Assembly: GCF_963668165.1 (NCBI RefSeq)
Contig: NZ_OY764209.1
Span: 868,001 to 932,000 of the forward strand
Direction of reading: 5' to 3'
Source: Marispirochaeta sp.
GTDB taxonomy: Bacteria > Spirochaetota > Spirochaetia > JC444 > Marispirochaetaceae
Length of the DNA stretch: 64,000 nt
Part shown: positions 1 through 7,886 of the stretch, one piece after another
Layout of the letters: every line of letters begins with the position of its first letter
Numbering within the stretch: the first letter of the stretch is position 1
Program-made: the position numbers and the translations under genes
The notes under the pieces: model-generated
Told to the model about the DNA's origin: nothing
What the model saw: the letters and a program-made list of their open reading frames with translations, nothing else
Database searches by the model: none

Positions 1-1
1 T

Positions 2-1558
2 GCTCCGGCGCCTGATTTTCAGGAACTCTTCAACGAAGCTCCCGCAACTACGGCATCTGCCCCCGATGTAAGCGATATCAGCAGGGAGCATTTTCACGCA
101 GTCAGCCGCTTTGAGCAGGATCCCGTTCCCTACTTTCAGGATAAGGATTACTATAAAAAGGCTCTTTCAGGTGAAGGTGATGTCTCACAACGGGTCCACT
201 CACTTCTTTCGAAATTCCTGAATACCGAGGATCCCAAGGAGCGTTCAGTCTATCGGGGAAAACTTATATCTGCCTACTGGAACCTGGTGGAGAATATCGG
301 TAAAAAGATCTGCTCCGGCCTTCCCCAGCCGAAGGTTCTGACCCTCAGATACGGCGCTCTCCTCCCCACGCTGCTCTCCAAGGAGCAGCGATCAATGATC
401 TCGCGGATTGTGTTTGACAACAACACAGGAGAACCTGTCCATTATGTAGACGAGTGGCTGAACATGGTTGCCCGGGGAGCAGTGGGAACATCGGCCACAG
501 ATGAGACCAAGACCATAACCCGTCGCAAGGAACAGAAGGTCAACACAAAACTCGACAGAGTCAAGGGACAGCGGGATTTCCAGCTCAGCGTACTGGCCCG
601 TAAATTCAGCGACCAGGAGAAGCTGGAAAACCAGTTGAAAGATCTGGCCAGGCTGATCGCTGATCACGGTATCCGTTCCGATCTGCCCGGAGGCTTGCGG
701 GACATTTACACTCCCCAACAGCGCCAGTATCTCAGCACTATCGGTACTTTGGTAAAAGACCTGCAGCGCCTGGACCATGAGCTGGTAAAAACTTTTGAAC
801 ATTTTGAAGAAAACGAAGCTGAGTTCCGAAAGTTATCCGAAAACGCGGAGGGCATGGAATCCTATCAGGTCAATAACGACGCGCTTCAGACTGAGCTTTC
901 CACGGTACGCCAGATGGCGAAGATGTGCGTAGGCAGGCAGGGAAACCATTTTCCCATCGCCATGAAGCAATACTTCCGGGACAACATCCGCGATATCTGC
1001 ACCCGGGAGAACATCATCATGCAGATGGCCGCCGTCGAGAATCTGGATCCCGTGATCTTCTTACGGACCTTTAAACAACAGACTAACCGCATCGTACCCC
1101 ACGTATTAATTATACCAAGCTACGGAGAACGGGGGATCTGCTGGGAACCCTTTGAAAAATACAACCGCGCCACCAGCCGCGGCCGGATAGCGGTGCCCCT
1201 CTTTCCGAAGGAGCACAAGACCGCGATAATTGCGGCCCTGGGAGACCTCCGCTGGCAGGTTGCCAAGGAGAAAGCCCAGCACTACTGGATGGAAGAAGGA
1301 TTGACCGGCCGCTACTACCAGTGGTTCAGCGACAGAAGGCTGCGGGGAGATGTCCGGGAGTACTTTATCAATGACTATATCCTATGGCTGACCAAGGAGA
1401 GCGAAGGAACCCAGAAGCTGGACCGGGAAGTCAGGGGTATCATGTGGCGCTACTGCCCCTTTCCCCAGGAATTGCGGGAGTCCCTGAAAAACCGCGGATA
1501 CGTTTACAACGAATTATATAAACGGGACATCAACCGTTCCATGTCCGACGGGTATTAA
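2..1558 (+). CDS. Unrecognised large protein, 3' part (5' end outside window)
   Basis: The frame is open from base 2 to a TAA at 1556-1558, giving at least 518 residues; the true start lies before the window, and the first internal ATG (287) is not the start because coding sequence continues upstream. I do not recognise the family. The visible part is soluble, with no signal peptide or membrane segment. Its middle is helical and charged, with probable coiled coil (about residues 170-290), and its C-terminal part is rich in aromatic and basic residues (motifs such as VPHVLIIPSYGERG and RYYQWFSDRR). It is convergent with a small membrane protein whose stop lies 2 bp away, with no terminator between. 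A lineage-specific spirochaetal protein is my guess from context only. Confidence 0.75.
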   Translation, partial: APAPDFQELFNEAPATTASAPDVSDISREHFHAVSRFEQDPVPYFQDKDYYKKALSGEGDVSQRVHSLLSKFLNTEDPKERSVYRGKLISAYWNLVENIGKKICSGLPQPKVLTLRYGALLPTLLSKEQRSMISRIVFDNNTGEPVHYVDEWLNMVARGAVGTSATDETKTITRRKEQKVNTKLDRVKGQRDFQLSVLARKFSDQEKLENQLKDLARLIADHGIRSDLPGGLRDIYTPQQRQYLSTIGTLVKDLQRLDHELVKTFEHFEENEAEFRKLSENAEGMESYQVNNDALQTELSTVRQMAKMCVGRQGNHFPIAMKQYFRDNIRDICTRENIIMQMAAVENLDPVIFLRTFKQQTNRIVPHVLIIPSYGERGICWEPFEKYNRATSRGRIAVPLFPKEHKTAIIAALGDLRWQVAKEKAQHYWMEEGLTGRYYQWFSDRRLRGDVREYFINDYILWLTKESEGTQKLDREVRGIMWRYCPFPQELRESLKNRGYVYNELYKRDINRSMSDGY

Positions 1559-1560
1559 AA

Positions 1561-1842
1561 CTATCTGCCCTTTTTCCTGCCGGGAAAAATCGGTTCAAAG
1601 TACTTGTCCAGTTCGATCTTGGCGGCCAGAATCTTCATGATCCGATGATACACAAGAAAAGAGCCGATAACAGACAGTATAAAGAGTAGAACAAACGCTC
1701 CCTGGGCTATTCCCGGATGAATATCCCGGGGTAAAACAATGGACAGGATAACTATACCGGCAATCAGAAAAACAAACATCAAAATAATATTGACTACTGT
1801 TGCTCCAGCGACAAAGAGCAGGGTGTTGGTTTTTTTATTCAC
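1561..1842 (-). CDS. Small two-helix membrane protein downstream of lspA
   Basis: A 93-aa protein with two hydrophobic segments (about residues 8-36 and 45-65) and a short basic tail ending GRKKGR, so probably an inner-membrane protein with the tail in the cytoplasm. Its ATG overlaps the lspA TGA in an ATGA arrangement, which indicates translational coupling and makes it the last gene of the Nif3-like/lspA operon. I recognise no family and assign no function. The coupling and codon use support it being a real gene. Confidence 0.7.
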   Translation of the reverse strand: MNKKTNTLLFVAGATVVNIILMFVFLIAGIVILSIVLPRDIHPGIAQGAFVLLFILSVIGSFLVYHRIMKILAAKIELDKYFEPIFPGRKKGR

Positions 1843-2399
1843 GATTCTCCTCTTTTCTGATTCTTTATTGTATTTCCATGCAGCAGGAACGACAGAGCCA
1901 GCAGAATTCCCCCGACAACAATGGAGGCGTCCGCCACATTAAAAGCCGGCCAGCGCTCAAGACCCAGAATACCGTAAAACTTGACAGAAACAAAATCCAC
2001 TACACCCCTGGGGCGAAATATTCTGTCAATCTGATTGCCCAGTCCGCCGCCGAGAATAACGGCAATGCACCAACGCTGCAGGACTGTTAACTCATTCGTC
2101 CTGAAATAGTAGACCAGCACCCCGGCAAGGACCCCCAGGGGCAGCAAGACAAACAGTATACCCCGCACACCCGAGGGCAGGCCATAGCCTATACTGAAGG
2201 CCACTCCAAGATTCCTGGTATGCAGAATCCAGAGAAAGTCTCCCCCCCAGGCAAAGCCTACTGTGTGGTAGGGGATATTGGCGACAATCAGAAGCTTGGT
2301 CAACTGGTCCGCCAGGAGAATTGCCCCCGTTAAAAACAGGGGCAGCCAGAGGCGCCGCAAGGCCGGTTTTTCCGGATTACCGGTGATTGTATCCTTCAT
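1839..2399 (-). CDS. lspA: Lipoprotein signal peptidase (signal peptidase II)
   Basis: A 186-aa inner-membrane aspartic protease that removes the signal peptide of prolipoproteins after the cysteine is lipidated. Four hydrophobic segments are visible. The family signature is clear: the first catalytic block is GGGLGNQIDR followed by VVDFVSV, and the second is FNVADASIVVGG, with the catalytic aspartates in NQIDR...VVDF and NVADA. The ATG at 2399 follows an AAGGGA-like ribosome site; the open frame continues upstream into Nif3-like sequence but that part does not look like LspA. Length is slightly above the usual 160-170 aa because of an N-terminal extension of about 15 residues. Spirochaetes carry many lipoproteins, and one is encoded at 25545-26153. 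Confidence 0.95.
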   Translation of the reverse strand: MKDTITGNPEKPALRRLWLPLFLTGAILLADQLTKLLIVANIPYHTVGFAWGGDFLWILHTRNLGVAFSIGYGLPSGVRGILFVLLPLGVLAGVLVYYFRTNELTVLQRWCIAVILGGGLGNQIDRIFRPRGVVDFVSVKFYGILGLERWPAFNVADASIVVGGILLALSFLLHGNTIKNQKRGES

Positions 2400-2421
2400 C
2401 TCTGTGCGTCCCTTTCTGTAG

Positions 2422-3192
2422 TCAGAGTCCCGTCGGAATATCAATAAAATGGGTTTCCAGGCCGGTGTCCCGGGCAACCTGCTCCGCCATGGCGGAGACG
2501 CCCCAGGTTTCCGACGCATAGTGGCCAACGGCCAGCATGTTAATCCGGTTCTCCTGGGCTTCATGGTAAATAGTGTGGTCCCCTTCGCCGGAAATAAACA
2601 GGTCCAGATTCTCATCGATTGCCTGCCGGATATCCCTGCTGCTGCCCCCGGAGATTATCCCGACACTGCGGATATCCGGTGCGCCGAAGGGAAGCACAGC
2701 GTTACAGTCTTCACTATCGATACCAAGACGCCGCAGTACCTCGTCCACGTCGACAGAGTCCGGCAGTGTACCTTTAAATCCGATGCTGCGGCCCTTGTAC
2801 CAGCCGAATGGTTCCGGCGCCGGGATCCCCAGCGCAGCGGCCATGCGGCTGTTATTACCAAGTTCAGCATGAGCATCCAGAGGCAGATGAACCGCATAGA
2901 GGGCCATATCATGCTCCAGAAGAAAGCGGATGCGCTGATAATGGGCACCGGTCAGAACCGACTCATGCCCCCAGAAAATACCATGATGTACGAAAATCAG
3001 GTCGGCCCCCATTTCCGCTGCCTGCCTGAAGGTCTGCAGCGAAGCATCCACTGCAAAAACCAGCTTTTTCAGCTCCTGCTCCTGCCGTTCAACCTGTATC
3101 CCGTTTTGGGATGGATCAATGGCGGCAAAATCATCCATAAAGAGCAGATCCTTACAATAGTGATGGAATTCATTCAAACGCATGGTCTGCAT
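2422..3192 (-). CDS. Nif3-like dinuclear metal centre protein (YbgI family)
   Basis: A 256-aa protein of the NIF3/YbgI/YqfO family, toroidal hexamers with a two-metal site. The biochemical role of the family is unsettled; GTP cyclohydrolase-like annotation is common but weak. Metal-ligand motifs are visible: FVHHGIFWGH in the first half, the H/D/E set around VHLPLDAHAELGNN, and SGEGDHTIYHEA near the C-terminus. The ATG at 3192 is chosen because GAGGAG lies 8 nt upstream; a second ATG at 3183 is possible. It is the first gene of a three-gene operon with lspA (22 bp gap) and the small membrane protein, and is divergent from the Lon-like gene at 3267. Confidence 0.88.
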   Translation of the reverse strand: MQTMRLNEFHHYCKDLLFMDDFAAIDPSQNGIQVERQEQELKKLVFAVDASLQTFRQAAEMGADLIFVHHGIFWGHESVLTGAHYQRIRFLLEHDMALYAVHLPLDAHAELGNNSRMAAALGIPAPEPFGWYKGRSIGFKGTLPDSVDVDEVLRRLGIDSEDCNAVLPFGAPDIRSVGIISGGSSRDIRQAIDENLDLFISGEGDHTIYHEAQENRINMLAVGHYASETWGVSAMAEQVARDTGLETHFIDIPTGL

Positions 3193-3231
3193 TATAGGGA
3201 CTCCTCGGGATTTGGAAAAGGGCATGCCGCC

Positions 3232-3260
3232 TTGACAGCAGAAGGAGAGCCTCGCATTAT
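3232..3260 (+). promoter_or_regulatory. Sigma-70 promoter of the Lon-like gene
   Basis: TTGACA (3232-3237), 17-bp spacer, CATTAT (3255-3260). The ATG of the Lon-like gene begins only 6 nt after the -10 box, so the predicted transcript would start at or next to the A of the ATG. No Shine-Dalgarno fits in that gap. Confidence 0.65.
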
Positions 3261-3266
3261 AGACCG

Positions 3267-5657
3267 ATGAGTGATCCCTACCGACTGGGACCTGAAGAGG
3301 TCGCCTTTTCAATTGACCCCGAAAGCCTGAAAACCATTCCCCTCCCCAATGACGAAGAGCAGATTATCGGTCAGCCCAGGGCGGTCAAAGCCCTGCAGAT
3401 GGGAACAGTTATTCGGGCCAAGGGCTTTAACCTGGTAGTGTCCGGGATACCCGGTACCGGGCGTCACACCGCAATTCGGCGCATTTTACGGGATTTACCC
3501 CCTGCCGCCGGCCCCGATCGTGACATCGCCTTTGTCTACAACTTCGTGCGTCCGGAAGTTCCCATGGTACTCTGCTTTCCCCCCGGCACAGCCCGGCGCT
3601 TTAAACAGATGATTCATGATCTTGTAGAAAAGCTTAAGGTCCTTATCAAAGCCCGTCTTTCCAGCGAGGTTTACAAGAACCGCCGGGACCGGCTTGTTTC
3701 CAGCATCGAGAAGGAGGAGAACCATCGGCTGGCTGATTTCGAGGCCCAGCTGGCAGCCCTCGGCTTTACCGCTGTACGGGTAGAGGACGAGGGTGTCCTC
3801 TCCACGGACATCGCTCCTCTGATCGACGGCGAAGCAGGAGACTTTGACCAGCTCCAGAGCATGGTAGCTGCGGGAGAACTGGCAGAGGAGGAGTGGAACC
3901 GTCGGAGGGAGACCTACTACCGGCTGATGGACGAAATGCGGTCCATCTTTAGCGACCTGCAGTTGTCCAGAGCAGCCATGGAAGAGGAGCTCGCCCATCT
4001 GCAGGCTGAAACCGTACGCCCCCCGCTGCACACCGAAATGAGAGAACTCTACCGTGAATTCCCCCAGGAACGGATACACTCCTATCTGGAATCTTTGGAA
4101 CAGGACATTATCGAGCGTCTCTTCGTCTTTACCGGGGAGGAGCCTTCGGAAGACGGCGCCGGTAACAGGATATTCCTGCGTTACGGCGTCAATATCCTCA
4201 TGGAAGCCGGAAGCGGTGAATCTCCTCCGGTAATCTACGAGAACAATCCCACAGTACAGAACCTGCTGGGAACCATTGAGTTTTCCATGGATTTGAGCGG
4301 CCGGGGAGTCATGAGCTTTATGTCCATCAGGGCCGGATCCATGATCCGCTCATCCGGCGGATACCTTGTCATCCGACTCGACGATCTGCTCCAGGAAGAC
4401 GGGGCATGGCTGCAGCTGAAGCGGGCACTGCAGACCGAAAAGGTGGAGATCCAGCCGCCCCAGGGCATGCTGGGCATGCCCGCCCCGCAGCTTAAACCGG
4501 AGGCCGTCTCCGTCGATCTGAAGGTGATCCTCGTAGCCGACGAAGGAGCATACGATATTCTCTACAACGCCGACTCAGACTTCGCCAAATTCTTCAAGAT
4601 CTGCGCCGAATTCGACAGCAGTATGGACCTTAACTCCGACAGTCTGGCCCGCTATATGAGTTTTATTCGCCGCTCCCTTAAAAAGTCGGGGAGCCTTGAG
4701 ATTTCATGGGACGGCATGGCCGAGGTTATCGCCTATGGTGCCTATCTGGCGGACCAGCGGGACAAGCTCTCAACCCAGTTCTCCCTGATTTCCGATCTTC
4801 TGGCGGAAGCTTCCTACTGGTCCGGCAAAAACGGAGCAGAAACAATCGAAGGAAAGACAGTTCAGCAGGCACTGAAAGAACGGAACTACCTGTTCAACCT
4901 TCCGGAAGAAAAGCTCGAAGAGCTGATCCTCCAGGGCGATATTCTCATCAGCATAGAAGGAGAGCAGATCGGGAAGGTCAACGGTCTGGCCATCCACGAC
5001 AGGGGCTATTACGCTTTCGGTATGCCCACCCTGATCAGTGCCCGGGTTGCTCCGGGAGAAGAGGGCCTGGTAAACATAGAGCGGGAGGTAGGCCTTTCCG
5101 GGGAGATCCATGATAAGGGCATCCTCATCCTGGATGGTTATATGCGTGCCCGTTACGCCGTGGATTTTCCTCTGGCCATGTACGCGACCATCTGCTTTGA
5201 GCAGTCCTACAGCGAAATTGACGGCGACTCCGCCTCGTCCACCGAAATGTATGCCCTGCTCTCCGCCGCCGGCAGAATCCCCCTCAGGCAGGACATTGCC
5301 GTAACAGGCAGTATGAACCAGATGGGCGAGATCCAGCCGGTAGGAGGCATAAGCGAAAAGATCAGCGGCTTCTTCAACATCTGTAAAAAGCGAGGCTTAA
5401 GCGGACGCCAGGGAGTCATTATTCCCGACCAGAACAGGAAAAACCTGTTTCTCAATTCCGAAATCCGGGATGCCGTCGCCGCCGGAAGCTTTCATATTTT
5501 TCCGGTTAGCAGTATCGATCAGGGAATGGAAATTCTTACCGGTATTCCTGCCGGTGAGCCGGGACGTGACGGACGCTTTCCTCCCAAGTCGGTTAACGGC
5601 CGGGTAGAACGCGAACTGCGCTCCATGGCCCTTCTGGTCAAGCAATTTAACAATTGA
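3267..5657 (+). CDS. Lon-family ATP-dependent protease (AAA_32/Lon_C type)
   Basis: A 796-aa cytoplasmic protease of the Lon-like family that pairs an unusual AAA domain with a Lon proteolytic domain. The nucleotide-binding loop near residues 60-68 reads GIPGTGRHT, with arginine where classical Walker A has lysine; GR at this place is, as far as I know, common in this family. GGYLVIRLDDLL is the likely Walker B. A charged helical insertion spans about 110-270. The catalytic Ser is S655 in DGDSAS and the catalytic Lys is K698 in GGISEK; the 43-residue spacing equals that of E. coli Lon (S679/K722). It lacks the LAN substrate-binding domain of classical LonA. It has its own promoter and is divergent from the Nif3-like operon. 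Confidence 0.9.
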   Translation: MSDPYRLGPEEVAFSIDPESLKTIPLPNDEEQIIGQPRAVKALQMGTVIRAKGFNLVVSGIPGTGRHTAIRRILRDLPPAAGPDRDIAFVYNFVRPEVPMVLCFPPGTARRFKQMIHDLVEKLKVLIKARLSSEVYKNRRDRLVSSIEKEENHRLADFEAQLAALGFTAVRVEDEGVLSTDIAPLIDGEAGDFDQLQSMVAAGELAEEEWNRRRETYYRLMDEMRSIFSDLQLSRAAMEEELAHLQAETVRPPLHTEMRELYREFPQERIHSYLESLEQDIIERLFVFTGEEPSEDGAGNRIFLRYGVNILMEAGSGESPPVIYENNPTVQNLLGTIEFSMDLSGRGVMSFMSIRAGSMIRSSGGYLVIRLDDLLQEDGAWLQLKRALQTEKVEIQPPQGMLGMPAPQLKPEAVSVDLKVILVADEGAYDILYNADSDFAKFFKICAEFDSSMDLNSDSLARYMSFIRRSLKKSGSLEISWDGMAEVIAYGAYLADQRDKLSTQFSLISDLLAEASYWSGKNGAETIEGKTVQQALKERNYLFNLPEEKLEELILQGDILISIEGEQIGKVNGLAIHDRGYYAFGMPTLISARVAPGEEGLVNIEREVGLSGEIHDKGILILDGYMRARYAVDFPLAMYATICFEQSYSEIDGDSASSTEMYALLSAAGRIPLRQDIAVTGSMNQMGEIQPVGGISEKISGFFNICKKRGLSGRQGVIIPDQNRKNLFLNSEIRDAVAAGSFHIFPVSSIDQGMEILTGIPAGEPGRDGRFPPKSVNGRVERELRSMALLVKQFNN

Positions 5658-5673
5658 TAATAGGTGTGTTTGC

Positions 5674-5702
5674 TTGACCTGCATTTTTGCAGAGACTATA
5701 CT
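5674..5702 (+). promoter_or_regulatory. Sigma-70 promoter of the GHKL-HDOD gene
   Basis: TTGACC (5674-5679), 17-bp spacer, TATACT (5697-5702), 36 nt before the ATG at 5739. This close match to consensus shows the gene is transcribed separately from the Lon-like gene, which ends at 5657. Confidence 0.75.
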
Positions 5703-5738
5703 AAATGCACCAGAGGCCTTCGTGATCAGGTGGTATAG

Positions 5739-7220
5739 ATGTCAAAAGCTGTAGATGTAGAAAAGATTAAAAGAGCTGCCCGGAATTCGGTTCCAATTTC
5801 TATAAAAACATTTACTCTTCCCCACGAAACGGAAGAGTATATGGAGAGAATCCTCGAAATATTTCTTTCCGAGTTTGGGCAGGACCAGCTTTCCAGCCGT
5901 ATCGGCTACTGTATGAAGGAGCTGGCGGTTAACGCCAAGAAGGCCAACACCAAAAGGGTCTACTTCAAGGAAAAAGACCTCGATATCAACGATCCCAGGC
6001 AATACGAACAGGGAATGGAGAGCTTCAAGCAGGAGACCCTGGACAATATAGACTACTACCTGACCAAACAGAAGGACGCCGGTCTTTATGTAAAAGTCGT
6101 GTATCATGCCAAAGGCAATGCCTTTACCATGAGCATCCATAACAACTCCCGGATCTCCCGCAAGGAGCAGATACGGGTCTACGACCGTATAGCCCGCTCG
6201 CGGGCCTTCGATTCCATGGAAGAGGCCCTCTCCTCGGTTATGGATGACTCGGAAGGCGCAGGTCTGGGTATCGTAATCCTGGTGCTGATGCTGAAAAAGA
6301 TGGGACTGGACGAGGACTCCTTCGATATCGATGTTGACGGCGAGGAAACCATCGCCCGCATTACAGTACCCTTCTCTGCGGTCCATCTGGAGAACATCAA
6401 TGAACTCTCCAGGGAAATCGTCAACGAGATCAACGAGTTGCCCCAGTTTCCCGACAACATTGTGTATCTGCAGAAACTTATCAGCGATCCCGATTCGGAA
6501 ATCGCGGATATCGCCAGACAGATCAGCACAGATCCGTCTTTAACAGCAGACCTGCTTAAACATGTCAACTCTGCGCAGTTCATGCTTCCCAAGAGGGTCG
6601 ATAACATTGTTGAAGCGGTTAAGCTTGTTGGATTCCGGGGCATCAAGAACCTGCTTTACTCCTTCGGTACCCTGAAAATCCTCGATTCAAACCAGCGCTG
6701 GCTCTGGGACCACAGCTACAGAACCGCGTTCTACGCCTATAATCTTGCCAAGAACTTCAAACGCCGCAAGGAACTGCTTGACGATGCCTACGTCGGCGGG
6801 ATCCTCCATGATATGGGTAAGATCATCTTCTCTAATGTGCATCCCAATCTTATGGAAAAGATTCAGGGGTTCTGTGCAGATCGGAATATCCACCGAGACT
6901 TTATAGAGGATCTGAGTGCCGGTCTCAACCATGCCGAGATTGGGGCATTAATCGCAGAAAAGTGGAATTTCCCGGTATCCCTGATTGAAGCCATCCGCTA
7001 CCACCATGACCCGCTTGCCGCTCACCCCGAATTTCGGGACGTGGTATACACCGTCTACCTTGCCAACGCCCTCTGCGGCTATGAAAAAGGCGACCTTGAA
7101 TATGAGCAGCTGGAGACCGAGGTAATACGGGACTTCGGGATTACTACTCCCGAGAAACTGAATATGGTCCAGCAGCGGCTCTCCCTGGCCTTTGACGACG
7201 AACGAAACAAGAAAATATAG
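5739..7220 (+). CDS. GHKL ATPase-like domain fused to HDOD domain
   Basis: A 493-aa soluble protein. The first 210 residues resemble a histidine-kinase-type (GHKL) ATPase: an N box at 61-70 (ELAVNAKKAN), an IHNN segment near 133-136 in the place of the G1 DxG motif, and a glycine-rich G2 box at 173-177 (GAGLG). No phosphoacceptor histidine domain is visible. Residues 215 to about 410 are a HDOD domain (PQFPDNIVYLQKLISDPDS, then ISTDPSLTADLLKHVNSAQF), with a GGILHDMGK HD motif near 355. HDOD proteins are linked to signalling, chemotaxis and stress in other bacteria, usually as regulators rather than proven hydrolases. The ATPase domain may sense nucleotide or act like an anti-sigma kinase (inference). 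Confidence 0.8.
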   Translation: MSKAVDVEKIKRAARNSVPISIKTFTLPHETEEYMERILEIFLSEFGQDQLSSRIGYCMKELAVNAKKANTKRVYFKEKDLDINDPRQYEQGMESFKQETLDNIDYYLTKQKDAGLYVKVVYHAKGNAFTMSIHNNSRISRKEQIRVYDRIARSRAFDSMEEALSSVMDDSEGAGLGIVILVLMLKKMGLDEDSFDIDVDGEETIARITVPFSAVHLENINELSREIVNEINELPQFPDNIVYLQKLISDPDSEIADIARQISTDPSLTADLLKHVNSAQFMLPKRVDNIVEAVKLVGFRGIKNLLYSFGTLKILDSNQRWLWDHSYRTAFYAYNLAKNFKRRKELLDDAYVGGILHDMGKIIFSNVHPNLMEKIQGFCADRNIHRDFIEDLSAGLNHAEIGALIAEKWNFPVSLIEAIRYHHDPLAAHPEFRDVVYTVYLANALCGYEKGDLEYEQLETEVIRDFGITTPEKLNMVQQRLSLAFDDERNKKI

Positions 7221-7242
7221 GACTCCAAGCATAAAAAGCCTC

Positions 7243-7271
7243 TTGACTTTTATATATATCGTATTTAATAT
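7243..7271 (+). promoter_or_regulatory. Sigma-70 promoter of the glutaredoxin gene
   Basis: TTGACT (7243-7248), 17-bp spacer rich in TA steps, TAATAT (7266-7271), then an AGGGAGG ribosome site and the ATG at 7303. The thioredoxin promoter at 22299-22327 also has a TTGACTT -35 and a TA-rich spacer. Confidence 0.75.
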
Positions 7272-7302
7272 ATATACATGTGATTGAAACAGGGAGGCTA
7301 TT

Positions 7303-7533
7303 ATGGCAGTAAGAATTTATACCACTCCGAGTTGTGTCTACTGTAACAAGGCAAAACAGTATTTCCGGGAAAATAAGATTTCATTTACAGAGTATAATGT
7401 TGCGAACGATATGCGGCGTGCCGAAGAGATGGTGAAAAAATCAGGGCAAATGGGAGTACCAGTTGTGGACGTCAATGGCAGGATAATTGTAGGGTTTAAC
7501 CAACCAGAGATAGAACGGGCCCTTCACCGATAA
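7303..7533 (+). CDS. Small glutaredoxin / NrdH-like redoxin
   Basis: A 76-aa single-domain thiol-disulfide oxidoreductase with the redox motif CVYC at residues 11-14, the cis-proline segment GVPVVDVNG, and the glutaredoxin-like ending VGFNQPEIERAL. It could reduce ribonucleotide reductase (NrdH role) or other cytoplasmic disulfides using thioredoxin reductase or a glutathione-like thiol; sequence alone does not separate these. AGGGAGG supports the ATG at 7303. It is a single gene with a strong promoter, followed within 11 bp by a miniature mobile element. Confidence 0.88.
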   Translation: MAVRIYTTPSCVYCNKAKQYFRENKISFTEYNVANDMRRAEEMVKKSGQMGVPVVDVNGRIIVGFNQPEIERALHR

Positions 7534-7543
7534 GACTTATTTA

Positions 7544-7688
7544 CTGTTCATAACCGTGGGGATGAATGGCGATTAACTGCTGTTTCGCAAAGAAATTATT
7601 CGCTGTACTGCACTTTGCTCGTGGAATCTTCCATTTTATCGGAATAATCCGACGATCAGGTGTTTTTTATCCCCACGGTTCGGGACAT
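7544..7688. mobile_element. 145-bp miniature inverted-repeat element related to the IS at 31503
   Basis: The left end at 7544-7563 matches 16 of 20 bases, and the right end at 7669-7688 matches 18 of 20 bases, of the terminal inverted repeat of the complete insertion sequence at 31503-32739 (GTGTCCCAAACCGTGGGGAT). The interior has no open frame and no visible similarity to the transposase gene. A TA dinucleotide precedes the left end. This is best read as a non-autonomous derivative (MITE) or decayed solo-end pair of that IS family, lying directly behind the glutaredoxin gene. Confidence 0.7.
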
Positions 7689-7744
7689 ATCTGAAACCGC
7701 CGCACAATACAACATTTTTAATCGGCGATTCTAAAATTCAAAAC

Positions 7745-7886
7745 CAAATAATGATCATTATCCACCCGTTGATCGGAGTCATATCTTCGCCGTCTTAAGC
7801 GACAAGAGAATATTCGACAAGGCTGTCGCAATCACTAAGTAAGACTTAAGCAGATCAAAGCCGGCGGCCATGTCCGCCGGTTTTTT
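7745..7886 (+). ncRNA. Candidate structured small RNA ending in an intrinsic terminator
   Basis: No gene is visible between 7689 and 7884. The segment holds nested complementary arms: GTCTTA (7792-7797) with TAAGAC (7840-7845), and GCGACA (7799-7804) with TGTCGC (7824-7829), followed by a strong + strand terminator at 7861-7886. This could be a small RNA or the long 3' untranslated region of the glutaredoxin mRNA, which has no nearer terminator. The 5' end is a guess, and I see no convincing promoter inside it. Confidence 0.3.
7861..7886 (+). terminator. Rho-independent terminator
   Basis: Stem CCGGCGG / CCGCCGG with a CATGT-type loop, followed by six T on the + strand. It terminates transcripts from the glutaredoxin side and lies against the 3' end of the convergent SpoU methyltransferase gene. 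Confidence 0.85.

Noticed and set aside
3427..3475. Dead Walker A motif in the Lon-like protease
   Set aside because: GTGRHT in place of GK[TS] looked like loss of ATPase, but to my knowledge arginine is usual at this place in the AAA_32-type Lon-like family, so it is not evidence of inactivity.
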